Part shown: piece after piece, positions 20,713 to 29,059 of the stretch | Layout of the letters: each line of letters starts with the position of its first letter | Position numbering within the stretch: the stretch's first letter is position 1 | Assembly: GCF_004354015.1 (NCBI RefSeq) | Contig: NZ_SMRU01000012.1 | Span: 91,643-155,642, forward strand | DNA: 64,000 bases | Source: Arthrobacter terricola | GTDB lineage: Bacteria; Actinomycetota; Actinomycetes; Actinomycetales; Micrococcaceae | Reading direction: 5' to 3' | Made by a program: the position numbers and the translations under genes | Notes under the pieces: model-generated | What the model was told of the DNA's origin: nothing | The model's database searches: none | What the model saw: the letters and a program-made list of their open reading frames with translations, nothing else

Positions 20713-21173
20713 CCACCAAGGCGGCAACTTCGTCGTCGGTACGCCTCGCCGCCGAAACCTGGGAGTCGTTGTTCCGCTCCCAGGTGGCGGTGATGCGCCG
20801 GCTCCAAGCGGGGAAGGCCTTCAAGAGGCTTCCCATCAAGGAGTACGACGTCTTGTTCACGCTCTCGCGCTGCCCTACCGGCAAGCTCCGCTTGAACGAG
20901 ATCAATGACCACGTGCTCCTTAGCCAATCCAGCCTGAGCCGGTTGGTCGAGCGGCTGGAGAAGCGGGGGCTCCTGGAGCGCAGCGTCGCCCCCGACGACG
21001 GCCGCGGGATCCTGCTGGGGCTGACCGACGCGGGGCGCGAGCTTCAGAAGGAGATCGGCCGCGAGCACGTGCGCGATATCGCCGAGCTCGTGGCCCCCGC
21101 CCTGACGGCGGAGGAACAGCGGGAGCTCCTGCGGCTCACAGAGAAGCTGCAGGCGTTCGTAGCGGGCAAGTAG
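20709..21173 (+). CDS. MarR family transcriptional regulator
   Basis: A 154-aa winged-helix regulator with recognition region LNEINDHVLLSQSSLSRLVERLEKRGLLER (residues about 62-91) and the wing signature APDDGRGILLGLTDAG. The GTG at 20709 overlaps the preceding oxidoreductase stop. Gene coupling suggests it controls that oxidoreductase gene in response to a small ligand. The gene converges with the transglutaminase-like gene downstream. Confidence 0.88.
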   Translation: MTTKAATSSSVRLAAETWESLFRSQVAVMRRLQAGKAFKRLPIKEYDVLFTLSRCPTGKLRLNEINDHVLLSQSSLSRLVERLEKRGLLERSVAPDDGRGILLGLTDAGRELQKEIGREHVRDIAELVAPALTAEEQRELLRLTEKLQAFVAGK

Positions 21174-21256
21174 CGGCGCAGGTCCGTAGCGGCGCGCAGG
21201 CGCGTTCCCGCCGTCGTCGTCGGTTCCCGGTTCGGCTGGACCCCGGTCCGCGCCCG

Positions 21257-22063
21257 TCAGCGCAGGATGACGAGCTGGTCCGGATCTTCTTCCGGCAGCT
21301 CGTCGGCGACGTCGGCGGTGACTTTCAACGTCTTCAACGAGAGGCTCCCGCCCACCGTGGAAAGGAACGCCGTGTCCGATGAGTCCCGTCCGGCCGTGAT
21401 CCGCAGCATGGCTTCACGGGGAGCAAGGCCCGTGGGGTCGATGACGTACCAGGTTCCATCGATGTTGGCTTCGGCCACTGCGTGGAAATCCATGGGGCTG
21501 AGTCCCGGCGCGTAGACCGCGGTGAGGCGGGCCGGAATGTCCTTGGAGCGCAGGAGGGCGATGGCCAGGTGCGCGAAGTCGCGGCACACTCCCTTGCGGT
21601 GCAGGAGCGTCTCGACGGCGCCATCCGTTCCTCGCGACGAACCGCTGACGTACCTGAGTTCGCCGTTGACCCAGTTCCTGACGGCGTGCAACAGCTCCTC
21701 GCCGTGCAGCCCGCCGAACTCGGCGTACGACGTCGGGAGGAGCCGGTCCGATTCGGCGTAGCGGCTGGGACGGACGTACCGGATGAGTTCCATCCGTGAG
21801 GAAGCGTCAGGGACGCCGAAACCGCGGACCGACGCCTGGTAATCCACGGTGACTTCACTCGGTTCGTCGAATTCCATGTAGTGGAAGCGACCGCCGTGGT
21901 GGTCGGTCAATTCGGTCAGGGGAACGGCTTCGCCTTCAACCGTGACGGAAAGTTCCTCAGTCATCGATTCGTAGCCTGGGTTGTTTGCTACAGCGATTGC
22001 CATGGCCACTTTGGTGCTGGCGACGGTCTTGAAAACGAGCTTGGCGGAAACGTTGCGTTCCAT
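21257..22063 (-). CDS. Transglutaminase-like cysteine peptidase family protein
   Basis: A 268-aa protein with an N-terminal beta-rich domain (about 1-95) and a transglutaminase-like core. The catalytic triad is visible: Cys160 in HRKGVCRDFAHLAIALLR, His194 in SPMDFHAVAEAN and Asp209 in WYVIDPTGLAP. The family acts on peptide or isopeptide bonds, often without a known substrate in bacteria. The frame is open to 22123, but ATG 22063 (MERNVSAKLV) has GGAGAT just before it. No signal peptide is seen, so it is probably cytosolic. Confidence 0.88.
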   Translation of the reverse strand: MERNVSAKLVFKTVASTKVAMAIAVANNPGYESMTEELSVTVEGEAVPLTELTDHHGGRFHYMEFDEPSEVTVDYQASVRGFGVPDASSRMELIRYVRPSRYAESDRLLPTSYAEFGGLHGEELLHAVRNWVNGELRYVSGSSRGTDGAVETLLHRKGVCRDFAHLAIALLRSKDIPARLTAVYAPGLSPMDFHAVAEANIDGTWYVIDPTGLAPREAMLRITAGRDSSDTAFLSTVGGSLSLKTLKVTADVADELPEEDPDQLVILR

Positions 22064-22131
22064 GGATCTCCGGGAGGGTTGCGGCTGGACATCCCCCATG
22101 TCGCCGATCTGCTGGTGCGTCAATCGCGGTT

Positions 22132-22950
22132 CTACAGATTGACCTTCAGAGACAGTAGCATCCGTTGGACGTTGGCGAATTCCGAGCTATCGTCCACGTA
22201 CTTTGCGGCCTGGTCAAGGGTGTCGAAGGACTTCGCCGGAGCGACCACTTCGTCCGTGGCAAATGCGTGGATGGCGGACATGTCCCCGAAAGAGTAATTG
22301 CCTTTGCCGGCCGGAGCCGCCACGAGGTTGCGAAGTTCGCAGGCCTTGCCATCAGTCCCCGCCACCATGTTGGTAATCCCGTATGAACCGAAGAATTTGT
22401 ACCCCTGGATGACGCGGAACACCACGTGCGGGGGAATCGTGGAATCGCTGTCCGCGTGCGGAAGGTCGACAGGGACGCTGCTGACCACCACGTAGGGCCG
22501 CTTTGCGGCGTCGTCGCACGCTGCCGGACTTGCTGCGGGCAAACCGGTCTCCAAGGTTGCCATGTAGGTGCCTTTGGAATCCTTGACCACGATCTTGAGG
22601 GCGCCCGGCAAAGTGCCGGCGTCGGGCGCGAGCGATTGTGCGATCCAGTCGCTCGGGAGGTCGAAGCTGACTGTCTTGGCGGCGTCCGTGTAGGTCTTCC
22701 AAGCAGCGGCGGTGGCACCGGAAGTTGCCGCGCCGGCCGAGGGGCTGCTGGCGCCCGCGCTGGCTGAGGGACTGCCGGAAGCGCCCGACGGCGGGACCGC
22801 GCCAGCGCCGCTCGGGCCCGGTGCCGTACTGGTTCCGGCCGTCCACGTCGAACCGGCCTTGCCATCGGCACTGCAGCCCGCAGCGGCGATGGCAACGACG
22901 GCCGCCAGGACGGCTATTGAAAAACTCAACGGAATCCGCTTCGCTCCCAT
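22132..22950 (-). CDS. Hypothetical lipoprotein
   Basis: A 272-aa protein with a signal peptide (MGAKRIPLSF, then SIAVLAAVVAIAAAGC) and lipobox AAAGC, Cys26 being the predicted anchor. An Ala/Ser/Gly/Pro linker (27-85) leads to a single globular domain beginning near WKTYTDAAKTVSFDLPSDWI. This looks like a PsbP/LpqN-type fold by the FDLPSDW pattern, but I do not recognise a specific family. ATG 22950 is chosen because the longer frame to 23784 reads through the divergent DUF1684 gene. It lies 68 bases upstream of the transglutaminase-like gene and may be cotranscribed with it. Confidence 0.75.
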   Translation of the reverse strand: MGAKRIPLSFSIAVLAAVVAIAAAGCSADGKAGSTWTAGTSTAPGPSGAGAVPPSGASGSPSASAGASSPSAGAATSGATAAAWKTYTDAAKTVSFDLPSDWIAQSLAPDAGTLPGALKIVVKDSKGTYMATLETGLPAASPAACDDAAKRPYVVVSSVPVDLPHADSDSTIPPHVVFRVIQGYKFFGSYGITNMVAGTDGKACELRNLVAAPAGKGNYSFGDMSAIHAFATDEVVAPAKSFDTLDQAAKYVDDSSEFANVQRMLLSLKVNL

Positions 22951-23091
22951 GGGCAACAGCCTAGCGGCGGACGGACCCGGTCCGGTCTTGCCGTGCCGCG
23001 TTTTGCTCCACGGCTGAGTCGGTAGCGGAGACCACAGCGGGGTCAAGTAGCGCACACCACAGGGTCGCGGCGCGAGGACTAGGCTGGACGC

Positions 23092-23760
23092 ATGGATCCC
23101 GATCAGCGCGAAGAGGACGAAAACAGTGTGGCGGGAATCTCCGCCGTGGACATAGCCGACTGGCGCCTGCGGACGTTCGCGCTCTATGACCAGGTCCGGA
23201 AGATCGCCGTCGGAGATCCTTTCCAAGCCCACGTGTATTGGCGCCAGGAGCGGGACCGCATGTTCGGAACGCATCCAGCGTCGGCCTTGACAGCTGCGGC
23301 CAAGGCGAACTTCTCCGGGCTGCGCACCGCCGACTACGATCCCCGTTTTCGCCGCTTCGCGTCGCTCTCTCCCGAAGGCGCCGGGCAGGAGATGAATGTC
23401 CAGACCGGTACCGACGGCGTTGTGCCGTTCGTCCGCTTGGGTACCTTCGACCTCGACGACCTCGGGTCCCTCGCGGTGTGGCGCCTCCGCAGCTACGGAG
23501 GCGGGATCTTTGTGCCCTTCCGGGATGCGACGGCGGGCAAACCTGGAGGAAGCTACGGCGCCGGCCGGTACCTTCTGGACACCATCAAGGGCGCCCACCA
23601 CGGCCTGCGCGGTTCGGGGCAGCAGGAGTTCATCCTCGATTTCAACTTCGCCTACAACCCGTCCTGTGCGTACAACGAGGCGTGGGCATGTCCCTTGGCC
23701 GGGCCCGCGAACCGCCTCGCGGCGGACATCCCGGTGGGCGAGCTTTACGTGCCGGACTGA
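23092..23760 (+). CDS. DUF1684 domain-containing protein
   Basis: A 222-aa protein that matches the DUF1684 pattern. It has WRLRTFALYDQVRK near residue 25, then WRQERDRMFGTHPASAL. The hallmark C-terminal part has YGAGRYLLDTIKGAHHG, LDFNFAYNPSCAYNEAW, CPLAGPANRLAADIPVGE. The biochemical role of the family is not established. ATG 23092 follows AGGACTAGG. It is divergent from the lipoprotein gene, with 141 bases between starts. Confidence 0.9.
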   Translation: MDPDQREEDENSVAGISAVDIADWRLRTFALYDQVRKIAVGDPFQAHVYWRQERDRMFGTHPASALTAAAKANFSGLRTADYDPRFRRFASLSPEGAGQEMNVQTGTDGVVPFVRLGTFDLDDLGSLAVWRLRSYGGGIFVPFRDATAGKPGGSYGAGRYLLDTIKGAHHGLRGSGQQEFILDFNFAYNPSCAYNEAWACPLAGPANRLAADIPVGELYVPD

Positions 23761-23846
23761 GCAGCCTCCGGCTGCAGCAGGCATCGCCGGACCTAAGACC
23801 GGCCAGCAGTACCGTACCGACCCCTCACAGGACGTAGGATGTCTTC

Positions 23847-24698
23847 ATGACTTCCTCACGCCCCCGCCGGATCGCCCGGGTCCGGCCCGTCCATCCCGCG
23901 TCGCCGGACGAACAGTTTTTCGTGGCGAACGACGCCGCGGATTTCCATTCCGCAGACGGCAGGAAGTGGACGGTGGTCGAAACTCCATTCCCTGGCTCTC
24001 CCGCAAACGCCGGCAGCCCTGCACGAACAGGATGGGAGCCAGGCGCCGAGGTGCTTGAGGACGGGTTCGTCTTCCTTGCACCGTCCGTTCCCGCGAACGT
24101 CCTGGGCATGGCGCACAACACCGGCCAGCCCGGCAGGGACTTGCCGGCCCAAGCGTTCCACAAGGCCGCAACGAGCGTCATCGGCCCCGGCGAGGCCATC
24201 GAGATCGGCGCGGATGTGGGACACGTAGACCCCGAAGCCGAGCTGACCGTCGTCGTCGGCCGGAAGGCCCGCGGCTTGACCCTCGACAATGCCCGCACGG
24301 CGATCCTCGGATTCACGATCGGCAACGACGTCTCCGCCCGGGATCTGCAGAAGAGCGATGAACTGTGGATCAGCGCGAAAAGCCAGGACACCTTCACGCC
24401 GACGGGACCATGGATCGTCACCGATCTTGACGAGGGCGACGTTTCGATCGCGGTTGTACACAACGGCCAGGAGCTGCGCGCGGCCAGTTCCGCGGACCTC
24501 GGCTGGAAGGTGGGCGAAATCCTCGTCTACCTCAGTTCGTTCATGACATTGCACCCCGGCGACCTCGTGCTCACCGGCTTTCCGGCCGAGAGCGCGCGGA
24601 TCCTTCCGGGGGACATCGTGACCTGCAAAATCGGCGGAATCGGCGAGCTGAGCAATCCCGTCACAGCTACTTCATGGGAGAAATACAGTTTGATGTGA
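23847..24698 (+). CDS. Fumarylacetoacetate hydrolase family protein
   Basis: A 283-aa protein with the FAH fold in the C-terminal two-thirds: VLGMAHNTGQPGRD, a metal-ligand-type EAELTVVVGRKARGL stretch, GFTIGNDVSARDLQ, GPWIVTD and HPGDLVLTGFPAES. Members hydrolyse or decarboxylate beta-diketo acids such as fumarylpyruvate or act as oxaloacetate decarboxylases, and the exact substrate cannot be read from sequence. The start is ATG 23847 with GTAGGATG upstream. A GtrA-family gene follows 12 bases after the stop. Confidence 0.9.
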   Translation: MTSSRPRRIARVRPVHPASPDEQFFVANDAADFHSADGRKWTVVETPFPGSPANAGSPARTGWEPGAEVLEDGFVFLAPSVPANVLGMAHNTGQPGRDLPAQAFHKAATSVIGPGEAIEIGADVGHVDPEAELTVVVGRKARGLTLDNARTAILGFTIGNDVSARDLQKSDELWISAKSQDTFTPTGPWIVTDLDEGDVSIAVVHNGQELRAASSADLGWKVGEILVYLSSFMTLHPGDLVLTGFPAESARILPGDIVTCKIGGIGELSNPVTATSWEKYSLM

Positions 24699-24710
24699 CA
24701 GGCTTGGCCC

Positions 24711-25202
24711 ATGGATTCGTCAGTTGCACCCGTCACCGCATCGCGGCAGGAGTCCCATGTCCTCCCACCGGCGGGCGAGCAGCTCAAGGGCCTCATGCGC
24801 TATCCGGTGGTCCGGCAACTCGTGCGGTTCACCGGCGTCGGGATCGTCTGCACGGCGTCGTCGCTGGGCCTCTACGCGGTGTCCCGTCCATGGATGGGGC
24901 CGCAATTGGCGAACGCGGCCGCGCTCATCATCACGTCGCTCATGAACACCGCCTTGAACCGGCGGCTGACCTTCAAGATCAGCGGCAAGCAGAAGAGAAC
25001 CCGGGACCACGTGAACGGGCTGATCGTCATTGCGGTCGCGTTGGTCATCACCGGCGGAAGCCTGGCCGTGCTGCACGCCTTCCGTCCCGAGGCCACCGTT
25101 ACCGAGGACCTGTTGACCACCACGTTGTCCGGATTCTTCGCCACGGCCGTCCGTTTCTCGATGCTGCGGCACTGGATTTTCCGGCGGGCCCGCAACGCGT
25201 GA
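24711..25202 (+). CDS. GtrA family membrane protein
   Basis: A 163-aa small membrane protein with four predicted helices (about 38-55, 65-83, 102-122, 137-152). It has the GtrA hallmarks VRFTGVGIVCTASSLGLY at the first helix and NTALNRRLTF after the second. GtrA proteins are thought to help flip polyprenyl-linked sugars for cell-surface glycosylation. No glycosyltransferase lies next to it. It follows the FAH-family gene closely on the same strand. Confidence 0.9.
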   Translation: MDSSVAPVTASRQESHVLPPAGEQLKGLMRYPVVRQLVRFTGVGIVCTASSLGLYAVSRPWMGPQLANAAALIITSLMNTALNRRLTFKISGKQKRTRDHVNGLIVIAVALVITGGSLAVLHAFRPEATVTEDLLTTTLSGFFATAVRFSMLRHWIFRRARNA

Positions 25203-25563
25203 CCGCTGGCCGGCACGCGCCCGGCGCCTGCCGAACTTAGCATGTGAATTGCAGCGATAGGTGACAGCATCTTCGCGTCGCTACATGTCGCGTCTCTGAT
25301 GCGGGTAGGCCGGCAGCCTACCGGACGCGCTTAGTGCCCGATGCAGCTGTCCGGTGACTGTTGGCACTCGATGTTGACTGCTCCCGCGTGTTGTCGCAGG
25401 TCGTCGAGCTTCAGGAGGGCTACGTCGGAGCAGTGCTGATGCGTCACGACCCGGCTGGTGCCTGGACAGGGGCCGTCGCCGGATTAAGAATTACCGCCAA
25501 ATAGCGATCAAATCCACACCTTTCCGGGCACCGACAGCCCGCAGCAGTGGAAGGGACGCCGGC
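25203..25563. other. Intergenic region, no clear gene
   Basis: A perfect hairpin GGTAGGC-CGGCA-GCCTACC lies at 25304-25322. A 38-codon frame from GTG 25447 to 25331 on the minus strand has three cysteines and a normal-looking composition, but no ribosome site and no recognisable family. The region marks the step from ordinary chromosomal genes to the accessory block that follows. Confidence 0.35.
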
Positions 25564-26202
25564 CTAGCGGGAGTGTGGAATGGCGAACCCGGTGGGGAAT
25601 CCTTGTTTTAGAAGCTCGAGCCCGACCGTGAGGGCGTCGAGGAAAGTGGTGCGATCCAGGGGTGTCTCGGCGGCCAGAGTGAAAAGGGGCGCGACCGCCG
25701 CTCCGGCTGCGGCCACGAGCATTGCGGCGTAGACGCGAGGGCGGGGGTCCCCGGGCGGCGTGTTGAGGCGGCGGGCGATGAATTCTCTCGCGTCATCGAG
25801 GGGCCGCATGGCTGTCATCAGGGCGACCGTTGTGCGCAGTTCCGGCGTGCTGGCCACCAATTGGGCCCGGGCCTGTTCCACGGCCCACTCCTCGGGAGTG
25901 AGGTCTTTGAACACGGCGGTGAGCGCGGCCTCGTAGGTGTCGATGATGCTTAGGTCATCGGATGCCTGGGCCAGGTACGCGGCGACGGTCTCGTCCTGCA
26001 GGTCGGTCAGGAGGACTGCTTCCTTGGTGGGAAAGTAGCGGAAGAACGTTCGGGGCGACACTTCCGCGGCATCTGCGATTTCTTCGATGGTGGTGCCCGC
26101 GAATCCGTTCGCGCTCATCAGCCGGATGGCAGCCGCCTGCAGCGCCTTCTGGGTCTTGCGTTTCTTGCGTTCGCGCAGGCCCTCGCCCGCTGCCATCACC
26201 AT
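25564..26202 (-). CDS. TetR family transcriptional regulator
   Basis: A protein of about 212 aa. The N-terminal helix-turn-helix has ALQAAAIRLMSANGFAGTTI and IADAAEVSPRTFFRYFPTKE, typical of TetR/AcrR. The C-terminal part is a ligand-binding helical domain. The frame is open to 26262, but ATG 26202 (MVMAAGEGLRERKK) or 26196 is preferred. That leaves the palindrome 26222-26235 outside the gene, where it overlaps the promoter of the divergent MFS gene. It should repress that transporter and itself. Confidence 0.9.
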   Translation of the reverse strand: MVMAAGEGLRERKKRKTQKALQAAAIRLMSANGFAGTTIEEIADAAEVSPRTFFRYFPTKEAVLLTDLQDETVAAYLAQASDDLSIIDTYEAALTAVFKDLTPEEWAVEQARAQLVASTPELRTTVALMTAMRPLDDAREFIARRLNTPPGDPRPRVYAAMLVAAAGAAVAPLFTLAAETPLDRTTFLDALTVGLELLKQGFPTGFAIPHSR

Positions 26203-26221
26203 GGAAACAACAATACCAAGA

Positions 26222-26257
26222 ATGCCAATTGGCATGAGACGCCATCTGGCATATACT
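26222..26257 (+). promoter_or_regulatory. Promoter and TetR operators of the MFS gene
   Basis: TTGGCA (26229-26234), a 17-base spacer and TATACT (26252-26257) form a good sigma-70-type promoter. A perfect 14-base palindrome ATGCCAATTGGCAT (26222-26235) covers the -35 box. A second copy with 11 of 14 matches lies at 26239-26252 inside the spacer. Binding of the TetR protein here would block the promoter. Confidence 0.75.
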
Positions 26258-26299
26258 GACAAATAACTCTAACTGACGTATTTGCGTGGAGGGTGTGAG

Positions 26300-27853
26300 A
26301 TGCGTACTTCATCCAAATGGCTGGCCTTGGCCGCATTCAGCCTGTCCACCCTCGTCATCGGTCTGGACGCGACCGTTCTGGCGGTGGCGCTGCCGACACT
26401 GGCCCGGGCTCTCAACGCGACCCAGTCCGAACTGCAGTGGTTCAGTACCGCTTTCCTGCTGACCGTTGCCGGAGGAATGCTTCCGGCGAGCGTGATCGCT
26501 GACCGTGCTGGCCGCAAGAAGACGCTATTGGCCGCGCTGGTCATCTTCGGCGGAAGTGCCCTGTGGTCGGCCTACGTGACGGGGCCCGGGCAGCTCATTG
26601 CGGCGCGGGCGATCATGGGCTTCGCCGCCGCGCTGATCTCGGTGGTCACTCTCGGCGTGATCCCGGTTTTGTTCGACTCCGCCGAACGGGGGAAGGCGAT
26701 CGGAGTCATGATGGTGGCCACCTTCCTTGGCCTGCCGATCGGGCCCCTTCTGGGCGGGTGGATCTTGACAAACTTCTGGTGGGGCTGGATCTTCCTGATG
26801 AACGTGCCGGTCGCCGGACTGGCTTTCGTGCTCGTGCTGACACTTGTGCCGGAGTCCAGGCCAGACACGCCCGGCCCGCTTGACCTCATCGGCTTGGTCC
26901 TTAGCATCGGCGGCTTGACTGCACTGTGCTACGGGTTCGTGCGCGCAGGAAGTAATGGCTGGGCAGACCTTGAGGCGCTCACATGGATCGGCAGCGGCGT
27001 AGTCACGCTGGTCCTCGTCGCGGGGTGGGAGCAGCACATGGCCGCCACCGGCCAAGCCCCGCTTATTGCGCCCTCGCTGTTCCGGCTCCGCGGGTTCACT
27101 GCCGGCACCCTCGTACCGTGGATCGGCCAGTTCGCGCTGGTCGGAATGTTGTTCATCCTGCCTATGTACGGGCAGGCGGTCCGGAGCGAGGATGCCATGG
27201 GCTCGGGAATCCGGCTGCTCCCGCTCATCGCGGGATTCATCGTTGCGGCGGTCCTTGGCGACCGTCTGGCGAAACTGCTCGGCCCCAAGGCGGTCGCGAC
27301 AGGCGGCTACTTGATCATGGCGGTGGGTGTCTTTCTTGGGGCGCGGATGACCGCTGTCTCCAGCGACCTCTATGTTGCAGTCTGGCTCGCCATCGCCGGA
27401 CTCGGCATGGGACTCGGGCTCGTCACGGCGGCATCCGTCGCGCTGCGGTATGTCCCGGCAGACAAGGCAAACCAGGCATCCGCCGTGTTTCAGGCACTGC
27501 AGAAGACCGGAGGTCCGCTCGGGGCCGCGGTAATCGGCAGCGCTCTGAGCCAGGCGTACCAACAGCACCTTGCCCTGCCACCGGACCTGCCCGGGGGTAT
27601 GACAGATACGATCAAGTCGGGTGTCTTTCAAGGCTTGGCCGTCGCCGACCGGGTGCCCCTCGTCCGCAGTGCCGTCCGTGACGCATTCGACACCGGCATG
27701 GCAACAACGCTCTGGATCTGCGTTGGCATCGCAATCGCCGCCGCACTGGCGGCGTTAGTCCTCTTGCCCGGTCGTGTCGACACAGCGGACCGCACCGCAC
27801 CGACGTCAGCCCCCGAGATGCGACATTCGCGAAATCCAGCGCCCGGAGTTTGA
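26300..27853 (+). CDS. MFS multidrug transporter, DHA2 (14-helix, EmrB/QacA) type
   Basis: A 517-aa inner-membrane drug:proton antiporter. Fourteen predicted helices begin at residue 7 (WLALAAFSLSTLVIGLDATV). The motif D1-like LDATVLAVALPTLARAL and motif A-like ADRAGRKKTLL are present, with motif C-like GPLLGGWI near residue 150. ATG 26300 (MRTSSKWLAL) is chosen because GGAGGG precedes it. It is divergent from and probably repressed by the TetR gene. The substrates are unknown. Confidence 0.93.
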   Translation: MRTSSKWLALAAFSLSTLVIGLDATVLAVALPTLARALNATQSELQWFSTAFLLTVAGGMLPASVIADRAGRKKTLLAALVIFGGSALWSAYVTGPGQLIAARAIMGFAAALISVVTLGVIPVLFDSAERGKAIGVMMVATFLGLPIGPLLGGWILTNFWWGWIFLMNVPVAGLAFVLVLTLVPESRPDTPGPLDLIGLVLSIGGLTALCYGFVRAGSNGWADLEALTWIGSGVVTLVLVAGWEQHMAATGQAPLIAPSLFRLRGFTAGTLVPWIGQFALVGMLFILPMYGQAVRSEDAMGSGIRLLPLIAGFIVAAVLGDRLAKLLGPKAVATGGYLIMAVGVFLGARMTAVSSDLYVAVWLAIAGLGMGLGLVTAASVALRYVPADKANQASAVFQALQKTGGPLGAAVIGSALSQAYQQHLALPPDLPGGMTDTIKSGVFQGLAVADRVPLVRSAVRDAFDTGMATTLWICVGIAIAAALAALVLLPGRVDTADRTAPTSAPEMRHSRNPAPGV

Positions 27854-28033
27854 ACAAGCTCGCGAAGGAACGCAAACGCAGGTTCCGCGGAACCGCGGGC
27901 TACCGAATCATCACGCTTAATGGCAGCTATCAGTTGGCGCGCTGCCCGCTGAAGGATCGTCCATCGCGACACGCGGTAATGTCGTTCACGGCCGCTATGT
28001 GGTTTTCGTGTACCGGCGCTTTTCGCGAAAAAA

Positions 28034-28297
28034 CTACGCTTCGACGAGGATCACCAAGGTCTCGGGCAGCACGCCGTCGTACTCCATCGCTTCGGCCCCG
28101 GCCTCGGACTGCATCAGGGCCATAACGGCATCCATGTCGGGAACGTCCATCAGCACCGCCACCTGCGTTGGGTTCTGTGGGTTGACGAACGTCCGGATGT
28201 TGGTGACGCCGAGGGGGCCGAAGACCTCTTCGCGTTTCGGTGAAGCAAGCCAATGATCTTTGTCTTTCACATCGTGGTGGCCGATCACGGTTGGCAT
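28034..28297 (-). CDS. Small protein, dimeric alpha-beta-barrel-like
   Basis: An 87-aa protein beginning MPTVIGHHDVKDKDHWL and ending ETLVILVEA. The pattern of a histidine-rich first strand, two helices and a last hydrophobic strand suggests the ferredoxin-like dimeric alpha-beta barrel (ABM-type) fold. I do not recognise a named family. ATG 28297 is chosen since GAGAGGAC lies about 8 bases upstream; the longer frame to 28642 has biased, shadow-like composition. Confidence 0.65.
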   Translation of the reverse strand: MPTVIGHHDVKDKDHWLASPKREEVFGPLGVTNIRTFVNPQNPTQVAVLMDVPDMDAVMALMQSEAGAEAMEYDGVLPETLVILVEA

Positions 28298-29059
28298 GGC
28301 GCGTCCTCTCGACGAGGGGCCAGCGGTCCGCAGGCCCACTGCGCATAACGGTAGTAGCCGCTCCGCACTCGGACAAGACCTTCCGTGGCCGGATCTAGCT
28401 CTATCTGCCAGGTGCCCGCAAGACGGGGCCGCCCTTACCGATTTTCTCCTTCCAATAGGAAGGCTCCAAAGACGTATCGAAGGAGCTTCGCATAAGCCAG
28501 GTACGCGGAGAGCACTTCTAGGACTTCTGTCCCGGCGGACCCCGGCTTCTCGACTCTTCAACGCATTTGATCCGTGAGGACGTCTAGCCGCACATCGCGG
28601 ACGTTCCTCTGAGTGCTGCGGACCAGACTGCCTGGTTGGCATCGATGTAGCGCAAGACCGTCTTCCAATGCATGCCGTGCCCGTCTTCGAACATGGAGGC
28701 CCCCGGCCTGCGGATCGCTGACCAGTTGCGTCGCGCCGCAGACCATATCGAATCTAGCGCGCGGAACGTCACAGCCAACACGCAGGACGGGTTACCCGAC
28801 CACAATTAGGCGGCGAGCTCAATCCTCGTTGAAATCAACACCATGCACGGGAATATGTCCACGTCGGATCTCCTCAAAGCAGCCGCCGAGGCAGACCGCT
28901 ACGCCCGCAACCACTCGGGGCAATGAGGAAGGGGTCATCTCGGTTGTGACCTTCAGAGGTTAGTTGCGCAAATCTTCAGAGTTGAATGGCACGGTGCTGG
29001 TTCATGAGTTCTCGCGACCGTCGATAAAAGGCGACTCCCATGGACTGATGCTCGAGGGG
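28298..29059. other. Gene-poor stretch next to the toxin-like unit
   Basis: No convincing gene. Two weak frames were considered: minus 28584-28805 (73 codons, Trp/Ala/Arg-rich, no family) and a 27-codon plus frame from 28843 (MHGNMSTSDLLKAAAE). Neither has a clear ribosome site. The bases are visibly less GC-rich than the flanking core. Decayed genes or a promoterless junction of an inserted block are possible. Confidence 0.3.

Noticed and set aside
22132..23784. Minus frame of 550 codons spanning the lipoprotein and the DUF1684 gene
   Set aside because: Its N-terminal half is antisense to the DUF1684 gene. The lipoprotein has its own signal peptide from 22950.
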